Below are positions 1 through 9,156 of a stretch of DNA of 64,000 bases, piece by piece. The DNA comes from Kaistella carnis (lineage in GTDB: Bacteria; Bacteroidota; Bacteroidia; Flavobacteriales; Weeksellaceae), in NCBI RefSeq assembly GCF_003860585.1, contig NZ_CP034159.1, positions 1,922,001-1,986,000 of the forward strand, read 5' to 3'. The notes under the pieces are model-generated. The model was given only the letters and a program-made list of their open reading frames with translations, was not told the DNA's origin and ran no database searches. A program made the position numbers and the translations under genes. The first letter of the stretch is position 1; each line of letters opens with the position of its first letter.

Positions 1-830
1 TCATCAATAAACAAAATAATCTGTCCATCGGAGTTAGTAACTTCGTTAATGACTGATTTCAGCCTTTCTTCGAACTCACCTTTATATTTTGCACCAGCGA
101 TCAGAGCTCCCATATCCAGGGAATAAAGCGTTTTATCCATGAGATTTTCAGGAATATCGCCAGAAATAATTCGGTGCGCAATCCCTTCCGCAATAGCAGT
201 TTTACCTACGCCTGGTTCCCCAATTAAGATTGGATTGTTCTTGGTTCTTCTTGAAAGAATCTGCAAAACACGACGGATCTCCTCATCACGACCGATGACG
301 GGATCGAGTTTTCCTTCTGCAGCCAGTTCATTGAAGTTTTTTGCATACTTATTTAAGCTTTGATAGGTTTCTTCTGAACTTGCAGAGGTGGCTTTTGAAC
401 CTTTTCGCAGTTCTTTAATCGCCATTTCCAGTCCATTTTTAGTAACGCCCATATCTTTGAGCATTTTTGAAACATCGGAATTTACGTCGAGAAGTGAAAG
501 CCAGAGATGCTCAATGGTAACAAATTCATCGCCCATTTTCTTCGCTACATTTGGAGCATCAAGCAAAACTTTGTTTGCAGATTGTGAAAGATAAATATTT
601 CCGCCTTCCACTTTCGGCAGTTTCTGGATATTCTCGCGGTTTCTTTCTCTGACTAAAGTTAATTCAGCTTCCGATTTCTTCAATAAAAATTCAGAAATAT
701 TTTCATCTACCTGAAATATTCCCTCAAGCAAATGTTGAGGCTCGATACTCTGATTGCCAAATTCCATAGCGATTTGTTGCGCTTTCTGGATGGCTTCTTG
801 AGATTTTACGGTGTATTGGTTTAAATTCAT
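1..830 (-). CDS. clpB: ATP-dependent chaperone ClpB, N-terminal part (cut by window edge)
   Basis: Disaggregase of the Hsp100/AAA+ family that works with DnaK to rescue aggregated cytosolic proteins. The visible 276 residues begin at ATG 830 ([15 protein letters not shown]). They contain the Clp-N repeat domain (about residues 1-145), then the first AAA+ module with Walker A GEPGVGKT at residues 204-211 and Walker B LFIDE at the window edge. The middle domain and second ATPase module lie outside, so ClpB rather than ClpC is judged from the N-terminus and the linker. A good promoter with an overlapping inverted repeat lies just upstream. Identification is firm; the gene is incomplete only because the window ends. 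Confidence 0.95.
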   Translation of the reverse strand, partial: MNLNQYTVKSQEAIQKAQQIAMEFGNQSIEPQHLLEGIFQVDENISEFLLKKSEAELTLVRERNRENIQKLPKVEGGNIYLSQSANKVLLDAPNVAKKMGDEFVTIEHLWLSLLDVNSDVSKMLKDMGVTKNGLEMAIKELRKGSKATSASSEETYQSLNKYAKNFNELAAEGKLDPVIGRDEEIRRVLQILSRRTKNNPILIGEPGVGKTAIAEGIAHRIISGDIPENLMDKTLYSLDMGALIAGAKYKGEFEERLKSVINEVTNSDGQIILFID

Positions 831-874
831 ATCAATAAGTTTTTTTTAGGTTTCAGAAACAGTAAGAATCCCTA

Positions 875-905
875 CAAAGATACGAATTCCTACTCTTACT
901 GTCAA
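875..905 (-). promoter_or_regulatory. clpB promoter with overlapping inverted repeat
   Basis: On the minus strand TTG (905-903), a 20-bp spacer and TATCTTTG (882-875) match the Bacteroidetes consensus TTG-N17..23-TAnnTTTG. A perfect 9-bp inverted repeat, ACAGTAAGA at 859-867 and TCTTACTGT at 894-902 (plus-strand reading), straddles the -7 element and could be an operator. The expected transcription start is near 868, giving a leader of about 38 nt. Confidence 0.75.
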
Positions 906-1117
906 TCATTATTTAATTCTGATTACCAATGCTCAAAAACCATTCTATTGACAATAATTAAATAAATTCGGTCAAAATTTCCGAAATCAAAAATTTTAAG
1001 CTTTTTTAATCGGCCAAAATTTCCAATTTGATCCTTTTTAATCTAAAATTAATGAACATTCAGTTTCATTTACAGAAAGAATTAAAAACCTGACTTTTAC
1101 ACGTTTCAAAAAATAAG

Positions 1118-1125
1118 TATATTTG
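1118..1125 (+). promoter_or_regulatory. Putative -7 element of the paaE promoter
   Basis: TATATTTG fits TAnnTTTG and lies 33 bp before the paaE start. A clear TTG is missing at the usual distance; TTT at 1095-1097 is the nearest match. The direct repeats at 968-1024 lie upstream and could bind a regulator. Confidence 0.45.
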
Positions 1126-1158
1126 TTGAACTCCCAAATATAGAGATTTTAAAATACT

Positions 1159-2247
1159 ATGCATCATTTTCATAAGATAAAAACAACAAAAGTTTCACGG
1201 GAAACCAACGATTGCGTTCATATTGCTTTCGAAATTCCGGAACATTTAAAACATGAATTTTCATTTAAACAAGGACAGTATTTGAATGTACGTTTTGTTT
1301 TTGGGGAAGAAGACTTGCGCAGAAGCTACTCTATTATTAATGCGCCCAGTGAAGATAACCCGGAAATCGAAATTTTAGTTAAACATTTGGATCAAGGAAA
1401 AGTTTCAACCTATCTTAATCAGGAATTAAAATTAGGGGACTTTATAGAAGTAATGGCTCCTGCAGGACATTTTTATACCCATTACCATGTTTCAAATCAA
1501 AAAACGTATATTGGATTAGCGGCAGGAAGCGGAATTTCTCCGGTAATATCAAATATCAAAGAAGCGCTTTATCAGGAACCCTTAAGTTCTGCGTATCTTT
1601 TCTTCAGCAATAAAAGTCTGAATGAAATTATCTTTAAAAAAGAAATTGATGCGCTCGTAGAAAAATTTGAGGGCAGATTAAAAGTGATTTATCTACTCTC
1701 CAGAGAGAAACATTTTGAAGATGAACTTTTTGAAGGCCGAATTTCTGCAGAAAAACTGGATCTTTTATTTGAAAGATTTCCCGAAATACCCGTACAGGAT
1801 GCTACTTATTTTATTTGTGGTCCTTCAGAAATGATTAAAGGAATTTCGGATTATTTGAAAAAAGAGAAGAAGGTTCCTTCCCTTCAAATTATGTATGAAT
1901 ATTATTCCGCTCCTGATGATGAAGGAAATGCAGAAATGAGCGACGAATTTAAAGCGATCCCGAATCTGGAAAGCATGGTAACTTTGATTATTGATGACGA
2001 CGAATACTCGTTCCACCTTAATTCAAAGAAAAAAAGCATTTTGGATCAGGCGTTGCACGAGAAACTTCCCGTTCCATTTGCCTGCAAAGGAGGTGTTTGC
2101 TGTACATGCAAAGCGCAAGTTATGGAAGGAGAAGTATTTATGGAGAAAAACTTCGCATTGACCGACGATGAGGTTGAGCGTGGTTTTGTACTTACTTGTC
2201 AATGTCACCCGACCACTAATGTGGTGATGTTGAATTATGACGTTTAA
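1159..2247 (+). CDS. paaE: Phenylacetyl-CoA epoxidase reductase subunit PaaE
   Basis: NAD(P)H-dependent reductase that passes electrons through FAD and a 2Fe-2S centre to the PaaA di-iron subunit during ring 1,2-epoxidation of phenylacetyl-CoA. The 362 residues have the class I order: FAD-binding barrel with RRSYSI near residue 55, NAD-binding domain, and a C-terminal plant-type ferredoxin domain with cluster ligands C309, C314 and C317 (CKGGVCCTC) plus a distal cysteine in TCQC. Length and order match PaaE. It precedes a small unknown gene and paaA on the same strand, but paaB, paaC and paaD do not follow. It could reduce another oxygenase, but adjacency to paaA favours PaaE. Confidence 0.9.
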   Translation: MHHFHKIKTTKVSRETNDCVHIAFEIPEHLKHEFSFKQGQYLNVRFVFGEEDLRRSYSIINAPSEDNPEIEILVKHLDQGKVSTYLNQELKLGDFIEVMAPAGHFYTHYHVSNQKTYIGLAAGSGISPVISNIKEALYQEPLSSAYLFFSNKSLNEIIFKKEIDALVEKFEGRLKVIYLLSREKHFEDELFEGRISAEKLDLLFERFPEIPVQDATYFICGPSEMIKGISDYLKKEKKVPSLQIMYEYYSAPDDEGNAEMSDEFKAIPNLESMVTLIIDDDEYSFHLNSKKKSILDQALHEKLPVPFACKGGVCCTCKAQVMEGEVFMEKNFALTDDEVERGFVLTCQCHPTTNVVMLNYDV

Positions 2248-2274
2248 ATGATATAACCGTAAAAATTTAGAAAG

Positions 2275-2532
2275 ATGAGCACCTGGAAATTCAAATCAAT
2301 AATCGAAGAGGATAAAGAGTTTAAAATAGATGGCATAAACATCTGGAATCACTACTGGCATTGTGCAGACCGCAAGATCGAAGTGATTGGACCGCTCAGC
2401 GGAAATCCGTATTTGTTTAACCACTATGAAATCCGAACTCCAGAAAAAACAATTTCTTTTGTCGTCGGAGAATTTTCCGAAGGTCGGATCGGACTTTATT
2501 TACCGGAAGAAATCGCTATTAATTCTCAGTAA
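2275..2532 (+). CDS. Small conserved-looking protein between paaE and paaA, function unknown
   Basis: An 85-residue soluble protein rich in aromatic and acidic residues (MSTWKFKSIIEEDKEF start, IWNHYWHCADRK centre). There is no signal peptide, membrane segment or metal motif that I recognise. It starts 27 bp after paaE and ends 34 bp before paaA, so the three are almost certainly one transcript. The position suggests an accessory role in the phenylacetyl-CoA epoxidase system, but nothing in the sequence proves this. Confidence 0.7.
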   Translation: MSTWKFKSIIEEDKEFKIDGINIWNHYWHCADRKIEVIGPLSGNPYLFNHYEIRTPEKTISFVVGEFSEGRIGLYLPEEIAINSQ

Positions 2533-2566
2533 ATAGAATTTCTTATAATTTTTAAAAGCACTTATT

Positions 2567-3508
2567 ATGAACCAAGATAAATTTTTAGAATACGTACAGG
2601 CAGAAAACAAAGTAGAACCAAAGGATGTAATGCCCGATGATTACAGAAAACTATTGGTGAGACAGATTTCGCAACACGCCCATTCAGAAATCGTAGGAAT
2701 GCTTCCAGAAGCGAACTGGATCTCTCGTGCGCCAACTTTAAGAAGAAAAATGGCTCTTTTGGCAAAGATTCAAGATGAGGCTGGACACGGACTTTATCTC
2801 TATGCCGCCACAGAAACTTTGAACAACGGAGAAATCGCGGCAGACCGGGATTCTACTTATAATGATATGCTTTCCGGAAAAGCAAAATATTCCAGTATTT
2901 TCAACTATCCTGCACTTTCCTGGGCAGATATTGGCGCAATCGGCTGGCTCGTTGATGGCGCTGCGATCATGAATCAGGTGATGTTGATGGGTAATTCTTA
3001 TGGACCTTATTCCCGAGCGATGGTGAGGATTTGTAAAGAAGAATCTTTCCACCAGAGACAGGGTTATGAAATTTTAATGACGCTTTGTCGAGGGACAAAA
3101 GAGCAGAAAGATCTGGCCCAGGAAGCACTGAACCGTTTTTGGTGGCCGGCTTTAATGATGTTTGGACCAAATGACGCAGACTCGCCGAATTCTCAAAAAT
3201 CTATGAATTATCGTGTGAAACGGGAAAGCAATGACGATTTACGACAACGTTTCGTAGATGTTACAGTGTCGCAGGCTGAATTTGTGGGTTTAAAAATTCC
3301 TGATAAAGATTTGAAATGGAATGAGGAAAGACAACATTATGATTTTGGAGAATTGCCTTGGGATGAGTTTATGGAGGTACTAAAAGGAAATGGTCCGTGT
3401 AACAAAAAGCGCTTGGAAACCAAGAGAAAGGCTCAAAGAGAGCATTCTTGGGTAAAAGAGGCGGCGATGGCGTTTGCAAAGAAAAAAGGCGAACTGGTAA
3501 ATAATTAA
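2567..3508 (+). CDS. paaA: Phenylacetyl-CoA 1,2-epoxidase catalytic subunit PaaA
   Basis: Catalytic di-iron subunit of the bacterial multicomponent monooxygenase that epoxidises phenylacetyl-CoA. The 313 residues are mostly helical and carry the expected carboxylate/histidine ligand regions, [16 protein letters not shown] and [10 protein letters not shown], with the family segment [11 protein letters not shown]. Length matches PaaA (about 310-330). In known systems PaaA needs PaaC as partner and PaaB for the complex; neither is next to it here, and a long hairpin terminator follows instead. The gene itself looks intact. Confidence 0.93.
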   Translation: MNQDKFLEYVQAENKVEPKDVMPDDYRKLLVRQISQHAHSEIVGMLPEANWISRAPTLRRKMALLAKIQDEAGHGLYLYAATETLNNGEIAADRDSTYNDMLSGKAKYSSIFNYPALSWADIGAIGWLVDGAAIMNQVMLMGNSYGPYSRAMVRICKEESFHQRQGYEILMTLCRGTKEQKDLAQEALNRFWWPALMMFGPNDADSPNSQKSMNYRVKRESNDDLRQRFVDVTVSQAEFVGLKIPDKDLKWNEERQHYDFGELPWDEFMEVLKGNGPCNKKRLETKRKAQREHSWVKEAAMAFAKKKGELVNN

Positions 3509-3568
3509 ACAACTCTAAAGTTCTCTTGAAACGAAGCAAAAAACACTAAATGTTTTTTTTCTAACAAG

Positions 3569-3644
3569 CTATTCAAAAGATTGCAGAAGAATGATCAAAC
3601 GATAGTTCAACTTCTTGCATTCTTTTGAATAGTTTCTTTTTTTT
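3569..3644 (+). terminator. Long hairpin terminator after paaA
   Basis: Arms at 3569-3589 and 3611-3632 pair almost completely (CTATTCAAAAGA on the left, TCTTTTGAATAG on the right, with small bulges further in). They enclose a 21-nt loop, and the T-rich run TTTCTTTTTTTT follows at 3633-3644. It closes the short paa transcript. Confidence 0.75.
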
Positions 3645-3688
3645 CCGGTTTAAAATACATTTCTAATCAATTAATTAAAAATTAAATT

Positions 3689-4615
3689 ATGATCTGGCAA
3701 GGACGTTTCGATGGTGATGAACCATTATATCACAGGATTTTCCAACGGGTCTCTTTGGAGGACAATTACGAAAACATTTCACCGAACGATTTCGTTTTGC
3801 ACGGGTTTGCCGTAGATGAAGGCGTGAAGCGTAATAAGGGAAGAATAGGCGCTAAAGATGCTCCGGATGTCATTAGAAAAAACTGTTCAAATTTTCCTGT
3901 TGTTCATCCAAATTTTAATCTAAAGGATTTTGGAAATATCACGTGTGAAGACCAAAATTTAGAAGATGTCCAAAATAAACTTGCTGAAAAAGTTCAACTC
4001 GTTTTACAGAAAGGCGGAAAATCAATAGTTTTCGGTGGCGGGCACGAAGTAACATTTGCACATTACTCAGGAATTAAAAAAGCATTTCCCACTAAAAAAA
4101 TTGGGATCATTAATATAGACGCCCATTTTGACAACCGTGAAATAGACCCTAAAATTGGCGCAAGCTCCGGAACCGGCTTCTGGCAAATTGCGCAGGAAGG
4201 AAACATTCAATCTTTACATATAGGGATTCAAAGGAATTCTAACACTTTGAAACTATTCGATACTGCACATCAATATGGAATGAATTACATTCTCGCAGAA
4301 GAAGTTTTTTTCGAAAATCTTCCTACTCTTTATCCAAAAATTGAGGAATTTATAGAAATATCCGATGTCATCTATCTAACGATATGTATGGACGTATTTA
4401 ACGCTGCAATCGCTCCCGGAGTTTCAGCTTTGGCTTACAACGGAATTTTTGCCGATGCCACATTTATGCATTTGTTTAAACTTATTTTAACATCGGATAA
4501 ATTAATTGCGATGGATGTTGCAGAAGTTAATCCAATTTACGACCAGAATGAAATCACCGTAAGACTTGCTGCATCTCTTATAAATGAGTGGTTTATGATT
4601 AATAAAAGCATGTAG
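3689..4615 (+). CDS. hutG: Formimidoylglutamase (arginase/agmatinase family)
   Basis: Ureohydrolase-fold hydrolase with a binuclear Mn centre, predicted to split N-formimidoyl-glutamate to glutamate and formamide in histidine breakdown. Metal motifs are visible: GGGHE at residues 116-120, NIDAHFDNR at 142-150, and CMDVF near 233 followed by AAIAPGVSA. The APGVSA segment and the C in place of the first D of SxDxDxxDP are, from memory, typical of the formimidoylglutamase branch rather than arginase. Start ATG 3689 follows an AT-rich leader. No other hut gene is nearby, so substrate is inferred from family only. Confidence 0.8.
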   Translation: MIWQGRFDGDEPLYHRIFQRVSLEDNYENISPNDFVLHGFAVDEGVKRNKGRIGAKDAPDVIRKNCSNFPVVHPNFNLKDFGNITCEDQNLEDVQNKLAEKVQLVLQKGGKSIVFGGGHEVTFAHYSGIKKAFPTKKIGIINIDAHFDNREIDPKIGASSGTGFWQIAQEGNIQSLHIGIQRNSNTLKLFDTAHQYGMNYILAEEVFFENLPTLYPKIEEFIEISDVIYLTICMDVFNAAIAPGVSALAYNGIFADATFMHLFKLILTSDKLIAMDVAEVNPIYDQNEITVRLAASLINEWFMINKSM

Positions 4616-4855
4616 TTGATGTGAAATTTCACTTCATCTTTCCTTTTAAAAGTTATTTAAAAGATTTTAAAAGCAATTAACCATGTTTAAATCTCCAGTT
4701 TTAATAAAATTATAAGAAGATAATACCCTAGTTACTTCCGTACTCATCAATAAAAACACACTTTTTTAATTAAAAGTTTAAAAAAACTTGCACATCTTTG
4801 AACATTATAATAATTTAGAGGCAATGAAATTTATTGTTTAACTAAATTATTTATT

Positions 4856-6547
4856 ATGAAGAAAAAATTATCTTTGTTGATGTTGGCTGCAATGCCATTA
4901 ATCGCTTTCGGCCAAAATACAACAGGCCGTACCGCATCAAAAGCCTCGGTTTACCCGAACAGTGCAAAAAAAACCGTGGTGTCAGTAAAAATAGCTTCTA
5001 AGCTGGTTCCAACCGCTTATTGCTTACCAAGTTCAGATTGTAGTGACGGTGACGTAATTACCAACGTTACGGTAGCTGGTATTAACAACACTACCACCTG
5101 CAGTACCGGTGGATATGGCGATTACACGGCAATGCAGGGTCAAATCGAAGCAGGACAAACCTATCCAATATCTGTAACCGTAGGAGGCGGATGGTTTGAA
5201 AGAGTTTCTGCTTGGGTTGACTTTAACAAGAATGACGTTTTTGACGCAGATGAATACTTAGGAGAGATCGGCGAAGGAACAGATGTAGGAGGAGTATTAT
5301 CTGGAAACATTTCAATTCCTGCTAATTTAGCCGCTGGTTCGTACAGATTAAGGGTAATGGTTGGTGCAACAGGAAGTGGTAATCCTGCTATTACCGATGC
5401 TTGTGTTCCTAATGCCTATGGTGAAACTGAAGATTATACCTTAGTGATCGAAGCTCCAGCTGCAACAGGATGTCTTACTTCACCAAATGGACAATATCCG
5501 TCAGCAACATATACTCCAAACTGTAATGGTCTTGTTGCAAATATTACGACTGTAGGTTATGCAGGAGAATACTCTAAGGTTAACGTAACAAGCGGTACCT
5601 CTTATACCTTCTCTGTTTCTAAACCTGACTATTTCATCACTATTTCAGATGCTGATGGAACAACCGTTTTAGGATCCGGAACAGGAAGTCTTACGTGGAC
5701 CTCTACCCTTTCAGGAGTGGTTCGTTTTTATGTTCACACTGATGCAGCTTGTGGAAGTGGAACAAGCGCAACAATTCACACAAGATCAATTAAATGTGGA
5801 ACTCCACCACCTGCTCCTACCTCATGTGAAGACTTTAAAGTTCTTTCAAATAACTTAGAAAACGGAGGCTTCTTTAATGGGGAAACTGCACAAAAACTGG
5901 CTATCGATTTACCAATTGGAAGCACCGCATTTACCATATACGGTATAGAGCCTACCGTTATCGGAACAGCCACCAGTTTCAACTTCAATTTCTATAGTGA
6001 CAATGCAGGATTGCCTGGAACACTACTAGGAACACGCGTAGGTACTATTAATGGAAATATGACGACGGGAACTAATTTCGGTTACGATTTCATCAAATAT
6101 ACTGTATCATTCGATTCTCCATTCAATTTTGATGCAAATACAAAATACTGGTTAGAAATAGTAACTGATGCTGTAGCTTGGGAATCTTCGTCAATTGCTA
6201 CTCTGGGAACTAAAGATGCATTCCAAAATAGCGGTACATCAGGAGCATGGGTTATTGGTACAGATGATTATGTATTTAACCTAATGTGTAATGGGCTTGC
6301 AGTAAACGACACAAAAACGGCACAGGTAAACTTCTACCCTAACCCAGTGAAAGATTTCTTGACCATCAATTCTAAAAAAGCAATTGAAACAGTACATGTT
6401 TATAACATCTCTGGTCAGAAAATGCAGGTATCTTCAAAATTAGTAAACGGTAAAGTAGACATGAGCAAATTAGCTCCTGGAATGTACATTATCAGCACTA
6501 TTCTAGAAGGTGGCAAAAATGAATCATTCAAAGTGATTAAAAAATAA
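4856..6547 (+). CDS. Secreted GEVED-domain protein with type IX secretion sorting domain
   Basis: A 563-residue exported protein. A Sec signal peptide (MKKKLSLLMLAAMPLIAFGQ) is followed by a GEVED domain at about 60-200 (AWVDFNKNDVFDADEY, then GETEDYTLVI). Next come two beta-sandwich-like stretches and a C-terminal type A sorting domain that starts NFYPNPVKDFL and ends in a short basic tail. Such proteins cross the outer membrane through the T9SS and are released or anchored. No catalytic motif was seen, so an adhesin or matrix role is a guess. It stands alone, between a 240-bp leader and a strong terminator. Confidence 0.85.
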   Translation: MKKKLSLLMLAAMPLIAFGQNTTGRTASKASVYPNSAKKTVVSVKIASKLVPTAYCLPSSDCSDGDVITNVTVAGINNTTTCSTGGYGDYTAMQGQIEAGQTYPISVTVGGGWFERVSAWVDFNKNDVFDADEYLGEIGEGTDVGGVLSGNISIPANLAAGSYRLRVMVGATGSGNPAITDACVPNAYGETEDYTLVIEAPAATGCLTSPNGQYPSATYTPNCNGLVANITTVGYAGEYSKVNVTSGTSYTFSVSKPDYFITISDADGTTVLGSGTGSLTWTSTLSGVVRFYVHTDAACGSGTSATIHTRSIKCGTPPPAPTSCEDFKVLSNNLENGGFFNGETAQKLAIDLPIGSTAFTIYGIEPTVIGTATSFNFNFYSDNAGLPGTLLGTRVGTINGNMTTGTNFGYDFIKYTVSFDSPFNFDANTKYWLEIVTDAVAWESSSIATLGTKDAFQNSGTSGAWVIGTDDYVFNLMCNGLAVNDTKTAQVNFYPNPVKDFLTINSKKAIETVHVYNISGQKMQVSSKLVNGKVDMSKLAPGMYIISTILEGGKNESFKVIKK

Positions 6548-6569
6548 TATTTTTAACCCTCAACTTAAG

Positions 6570-6604
6570 GCCAGTCTGAAATGCTTTCAGACTGGCTTTT
6601 TTTT
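6570..6604 (+). terminator. Intrinsic terminator after the GEVED/T9SS gene
   Basis: A perfect 12-bp stem, GCCAGTCTGAAA (6570-6581) with TTTCAGACTGGC (6585-6596), closes on a 3-nt loop and is followed by eight T. Confidence 0.92.
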
Positions 6605-6825
6605 ATGAGACATCTACTATTCATCAACGATAGAAGGAAATTATTATTTATGCATTTGACTATCAATCCATTAAAAAAGAAATTTTTATATAATTTTAAA
6701 TTCAAAAGAAAAATATTATATTAGCATCATACTTAAAAAGCGAAAATACGCTGTGGAATAATAAAAATTCATTCCAATTTATCTTTAAAAAGTGTAAAAA
6801 GAAGTCGAATTGATAAAGAATTTTA

Positions 6826-6833
6826 TATATTTG
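6826..6833 (+). promoter_or_regulatory. Putative -7 element for the acpP-fabF-rnc operon
   Basis: TATATTTG followed by GC, matching TAnnTTTG. The expected transcription start is near 6840, leaving a leader of about 27 nt. No well-placed -33 TTG was found. Confidence 0.5.
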
Positions 6834-6866
6834 CAGCAACTAACAATTAATTAAAAATAACTTACT

Positions 6867-7106
6867 ATGTCAGACATTGCATCAAGAGTAAAAGCGATTA
6901 TCGCTGATAAACTCGACGTTGAGGAAACAGAGGTAACTCCAGAAGCTAGCTTCACAAACGATTTAGGAGCTGATTCTTTGGATACTGTAGAATTAATCAT
7001 GGAATTCGAAAAAGAATTTAATATTCAGATTCCAGATGATCAAGCAGAAAAAATTACTACGGTAGGACACGCTATTGCTTACATTGAAGAAGTAGTGAAC
7101 AAATAA
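6867..7106 (+). CDS. acpP: Acyl carrier protein
   Basis: Carries the growing acyl chain in type II fatty acid synthesis through 4'-phosphopantetheine. The 79-residue acidic helical protein has the attachment site Ser37 in GADSLDTVE and the usual ACP length. fabF follows after 24 bp and rnc after that, the common bacterial acpP-fabF-rnc order. In this family high expression is normal, and the promoter-like TATATTTG box upstream fits that. Confidence 0.97.
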   Translation: MSDIASRVKAIIADKLDVEETEVTPEASFTNDLGADSLDTVELIMEFEKEFNIQIPDDQAEKITTVGHAIAYIEEVVNK

Positions 7107-7130
7107 TATTCTATCAACAAAGAAAAATTT

Positions 7131-8375
7131 ATGGAATTAAAAAGAGTAGTTGTAACCGGCTTCGGCGCTATTACACCCATTGGAAAAAATGCCAAAGATT
7201 ACTGGGAAAGCCTTGTAAAAGGTGAGAGCGGTGCTGCTCCTATTACTCTTTTTGATGCCAGAAATTTCAAAACCAAATTTGCGTGTGAAGTCAAAGACTT
7301 CGACCCATTAGCTCACTTTGACAAAAAGGAAGCTAAAAAAATGGACCGCAACACCCAACTGGGAGTCGTAGCTGCCCGAGAAGCCGTGGAACATTCGCGG
7401 ATTATGGAAGACAACGTCGATAAAAACCGAGTTGGTGTAATTTGGGGTTCCGGGATTGGTGGTTTAGAAACCTTCGAGAAAGAAGTTTTGGGTTGGGCGA
7501 ATACAGAAATCCCCCGATTCAATCCATTCTTTATTCCGAAAATGATTGCCGATATCACAGGAGGCCAAATTTCAATAGAATACGGTTTTCATGGTCCTAA
7601 TTACACGACAGTTTCTGCGTGTGCTTCATCTGCCAATGCGCTGATCGATGGTAAAATGCTCATCCAACTGGGAAAAGCAGATGTCATTGTTTGTGGAGGT
7701 TCCGAAGCAGCAGTTACCGCAAGTGGTGTAGGTGGATTTAATGCAATGATGGCACTTTCGACCCGTAATGATGATCCTACCACTGCCTCAAGACCGTTTG
7801 ATCAGGACCGAGATGGTTTTGTATTGGGCGAAGGCGCAGGAACCATTATTCTGGAAGAGTACGAACATGCCAAAAAACGTGGAGCAACAATCTACGCTGA
7901 GTTAAAAGGGGGCGGAATGAGCGCAGACGCTTACCACATGACCGCACCACATCCTGAAGGTTTAGGAGCATACCTGGTAATGAAGAATTGTTTAGAAGAT
8001 GCAAGTATTACTGCCGATGAAGTAGATCACATCAATATGCATGGGACCTCTACTCCATTGGGAGATATCGCAGAATCTAACGCGATTTCCAGATTATTGG
8101 GAGATCATGCTTTCGACATTCAGATTAATTCAACCAAATCAATGACCGGTCATCTTTTAGGTGCTGCCGGAGTTGTTGAGGCGATTGCCGTAATTCACAC
8201 GATTATTCATAACATCGTTCCACCAACCATCAACCATTTTATGGATGATCCTAAAATTGACAGTCGATTAAATTTCACATTTAATCATGCTGTAAAAAAG
8301 GAGGTAAATATTGCCATGAGCAATACTTTCGGTTTTGGCGGGCACAATGCATGTGTTCTCTTTACCAAAATTTAA
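7131..8375 (+). CDS. fabF: Beta-ketoacyl-ACP synthase II
   Basis: Condensing enzyme that extends acyl-ACP with malonyl-ACP. The 414 residues carry the Cys-His-His triad: C164 in SACASSAN, a histidine in HMHGTSTPLGD and one in SMTGHLLGAAG. The C-terminal FGFGGHNAC glycine loop is present. Length matches FabF. It lies between acpP and rnc with short gaps and is surely cotranscribed. Confidence 0.97.
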   Translation: MELKRVVVTGFGAITPIGKNAKDYWESLVKGESGAAPITLFDARNFKTKFACEVKDFDPLAHFDKKEAKKMDRNTQLGVVAAREAVEHSRIMEDNVDKNRVGVIWGSGIGGLETFEKEVLGWANTEIPRFNPFFIPKMIADITGGQISIEYGFHGPNYTTVSACASSANALIDGKMLIQLGKADVIVCGGSEAAVTASGVGGFNAMMALSTRNDDPTTASRPFDQDRDGFVLGEGAGTIILEEYEHAKKRGATIYAELKGGGMSADAYHMTAPHPEGLGAYLVMKNCLEDASITADEVDHINMHGTSTPLGDIAESNAISRLLGDHAFDIQINSTKSMTGHLLGAAGVVEAIAVIHTIIHNIVPPTINHFMDDPKIDSRLNFTFNHAVKKEVNIAMSNTFGFGGHNACVLFTKI

Positions 8376-8391
8376 GAATTAAATTCATTCT

Positions 8392-9156
8392 ATGGAGTTA
8401 CAGAAATACTTTTCTAAATTCCTAGCCAGAAGAAAAAACTCTCTCTCCGAAAAAGACTATTTTTTAAGCAGTGAAATCACGAAAATTACGGGTTTTGCTG
8501 TTCAAAACATTAATCTTTATAGGGAGGCTTTCTCGTTGAAAACATCTTCTAAACACAAACAATCCAAAAACTATGAACGCTTAGAGTTCTTAGGTGATTC
8601 TGTATTAGGAACAATCATTTCATGCCATCTTTTTGCAACCTACCCGGATGCAAACGAAGGATATTTAACCCAAATGAAATCGAAGATTGTCAACCGTAAA
8701 AATCTAAATAAGTTAGGCACAGAGCTGAACCTTATCAAATTTTTACAAAATGAGACGACAACTTCACTCAGTGAGAATATTGCGGGAAACCTTTTTGAGT
8801 CTCTAGTCGGCGCCATTTATCTGGATTTAGATTATGAAATCTGTAAGAAAATTGTTTTAGATCGCTTACTAACGCCGTCTGAAATCAATAAGTTGGAAAA
8901 CAAAATTGTAAGCTACAAAGGCCTGCTTTTAGAATGGAGCCAAAAGAAGAAAGTCGTCATAAAGTATGAAACCTGTGAAGAAATGCAGCCCAATAAAAAT
9001 ATGGTATTCCGTACCTATGTTTGGCTAGATCAGGAAAGAATAGCAAACGCAACCGAAACTTCAAAAAAGAAAGCGGAAGAAAAAGCGGCACAACGGGCTT
9101 TTTATATTCTCAATAAAAAACAAAGCATCCTTGAAAACCCAAAAGCTCACTCTTGA
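8392..9156 (+). CDS. rnc: Ribonuclease III
   Basis: Double-strand-specific endoribonuclease for rRNA and mRNA processing. The 254-residue protein has the catalytic domain with signature ERLEFLGDSVLG near residue 63 and a second acidic cluster (NLFESLVGAIYLD). A C-terminal dsRNA-binding domain has the usual KKKAEEKAAQRA helix. It starts 16 bp after fabF. The last 26 bp overlap the following gene, which seems to use a TTG start inside rnc, pointing to translational coupling. Confidence 0.95.
   Translation: MELQKYFSKFLARRKNSLSEKDYFLSSEITKITGFAVQNINLYREAFSLKTSSKHKQSKNYERLEFLGDSVLGTIISCHLFATYPDANEGYLTQMKSKIVNRKNLNKLGTELNLIKFLQNETTTSLSENIAGNLFESLVGAIYLDLDYEICKKIVLDRLLTPSEINKLENKIVSYKGLLLEWSQKKKVVIKYETCEEMQPNKNMVFRTYVWLDQERIANATETSKKKAEEKAAQRAFYILNKKQSILENPKAHS

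Larger units (their letters stand above)
831..1158. other. Divergent intergenic region between clpB and paaE
   Basis: This 328-bp AT-rich gap carries the clpB promoter (875-905, minus), an imperfect 15-bp direct repeat TCGG(T/C)CAAAATTTCC at 968-982 and 1010-1024, the first copy of which lies inside TTCGG-N9-CCGAA, and a TATATTTG -7 element at 1118-1125 for paaE. No coding sequence or RNA gene was recognised. Confidence 0.6.
6548..6866. other. Intergenic region before acpP
   Basis: 319 bp, very AT-rich. It contains the terminator at 6570-6604 and, close to acpP, TATATTTG at 6826-6833, a likely -7 promoter element 34 bp before the start codon. A TTG occurs at 6810-6812, but the 13-bp spacing is shorter than usual. 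Nothing else was recognised. Confidence 0.5.

Noticed and set aside
139..594. Plus-strand frames opposite clpB
   Set aside because: Antisense to a clearly conserved ClpB reading frame; no own promoter or ribosome-binding site.
3509..3688. Remnant of paaB after paaA
   Set aside because: All frames in this gap were read; it holds only the hairpin terminator and an AT-rich leader.
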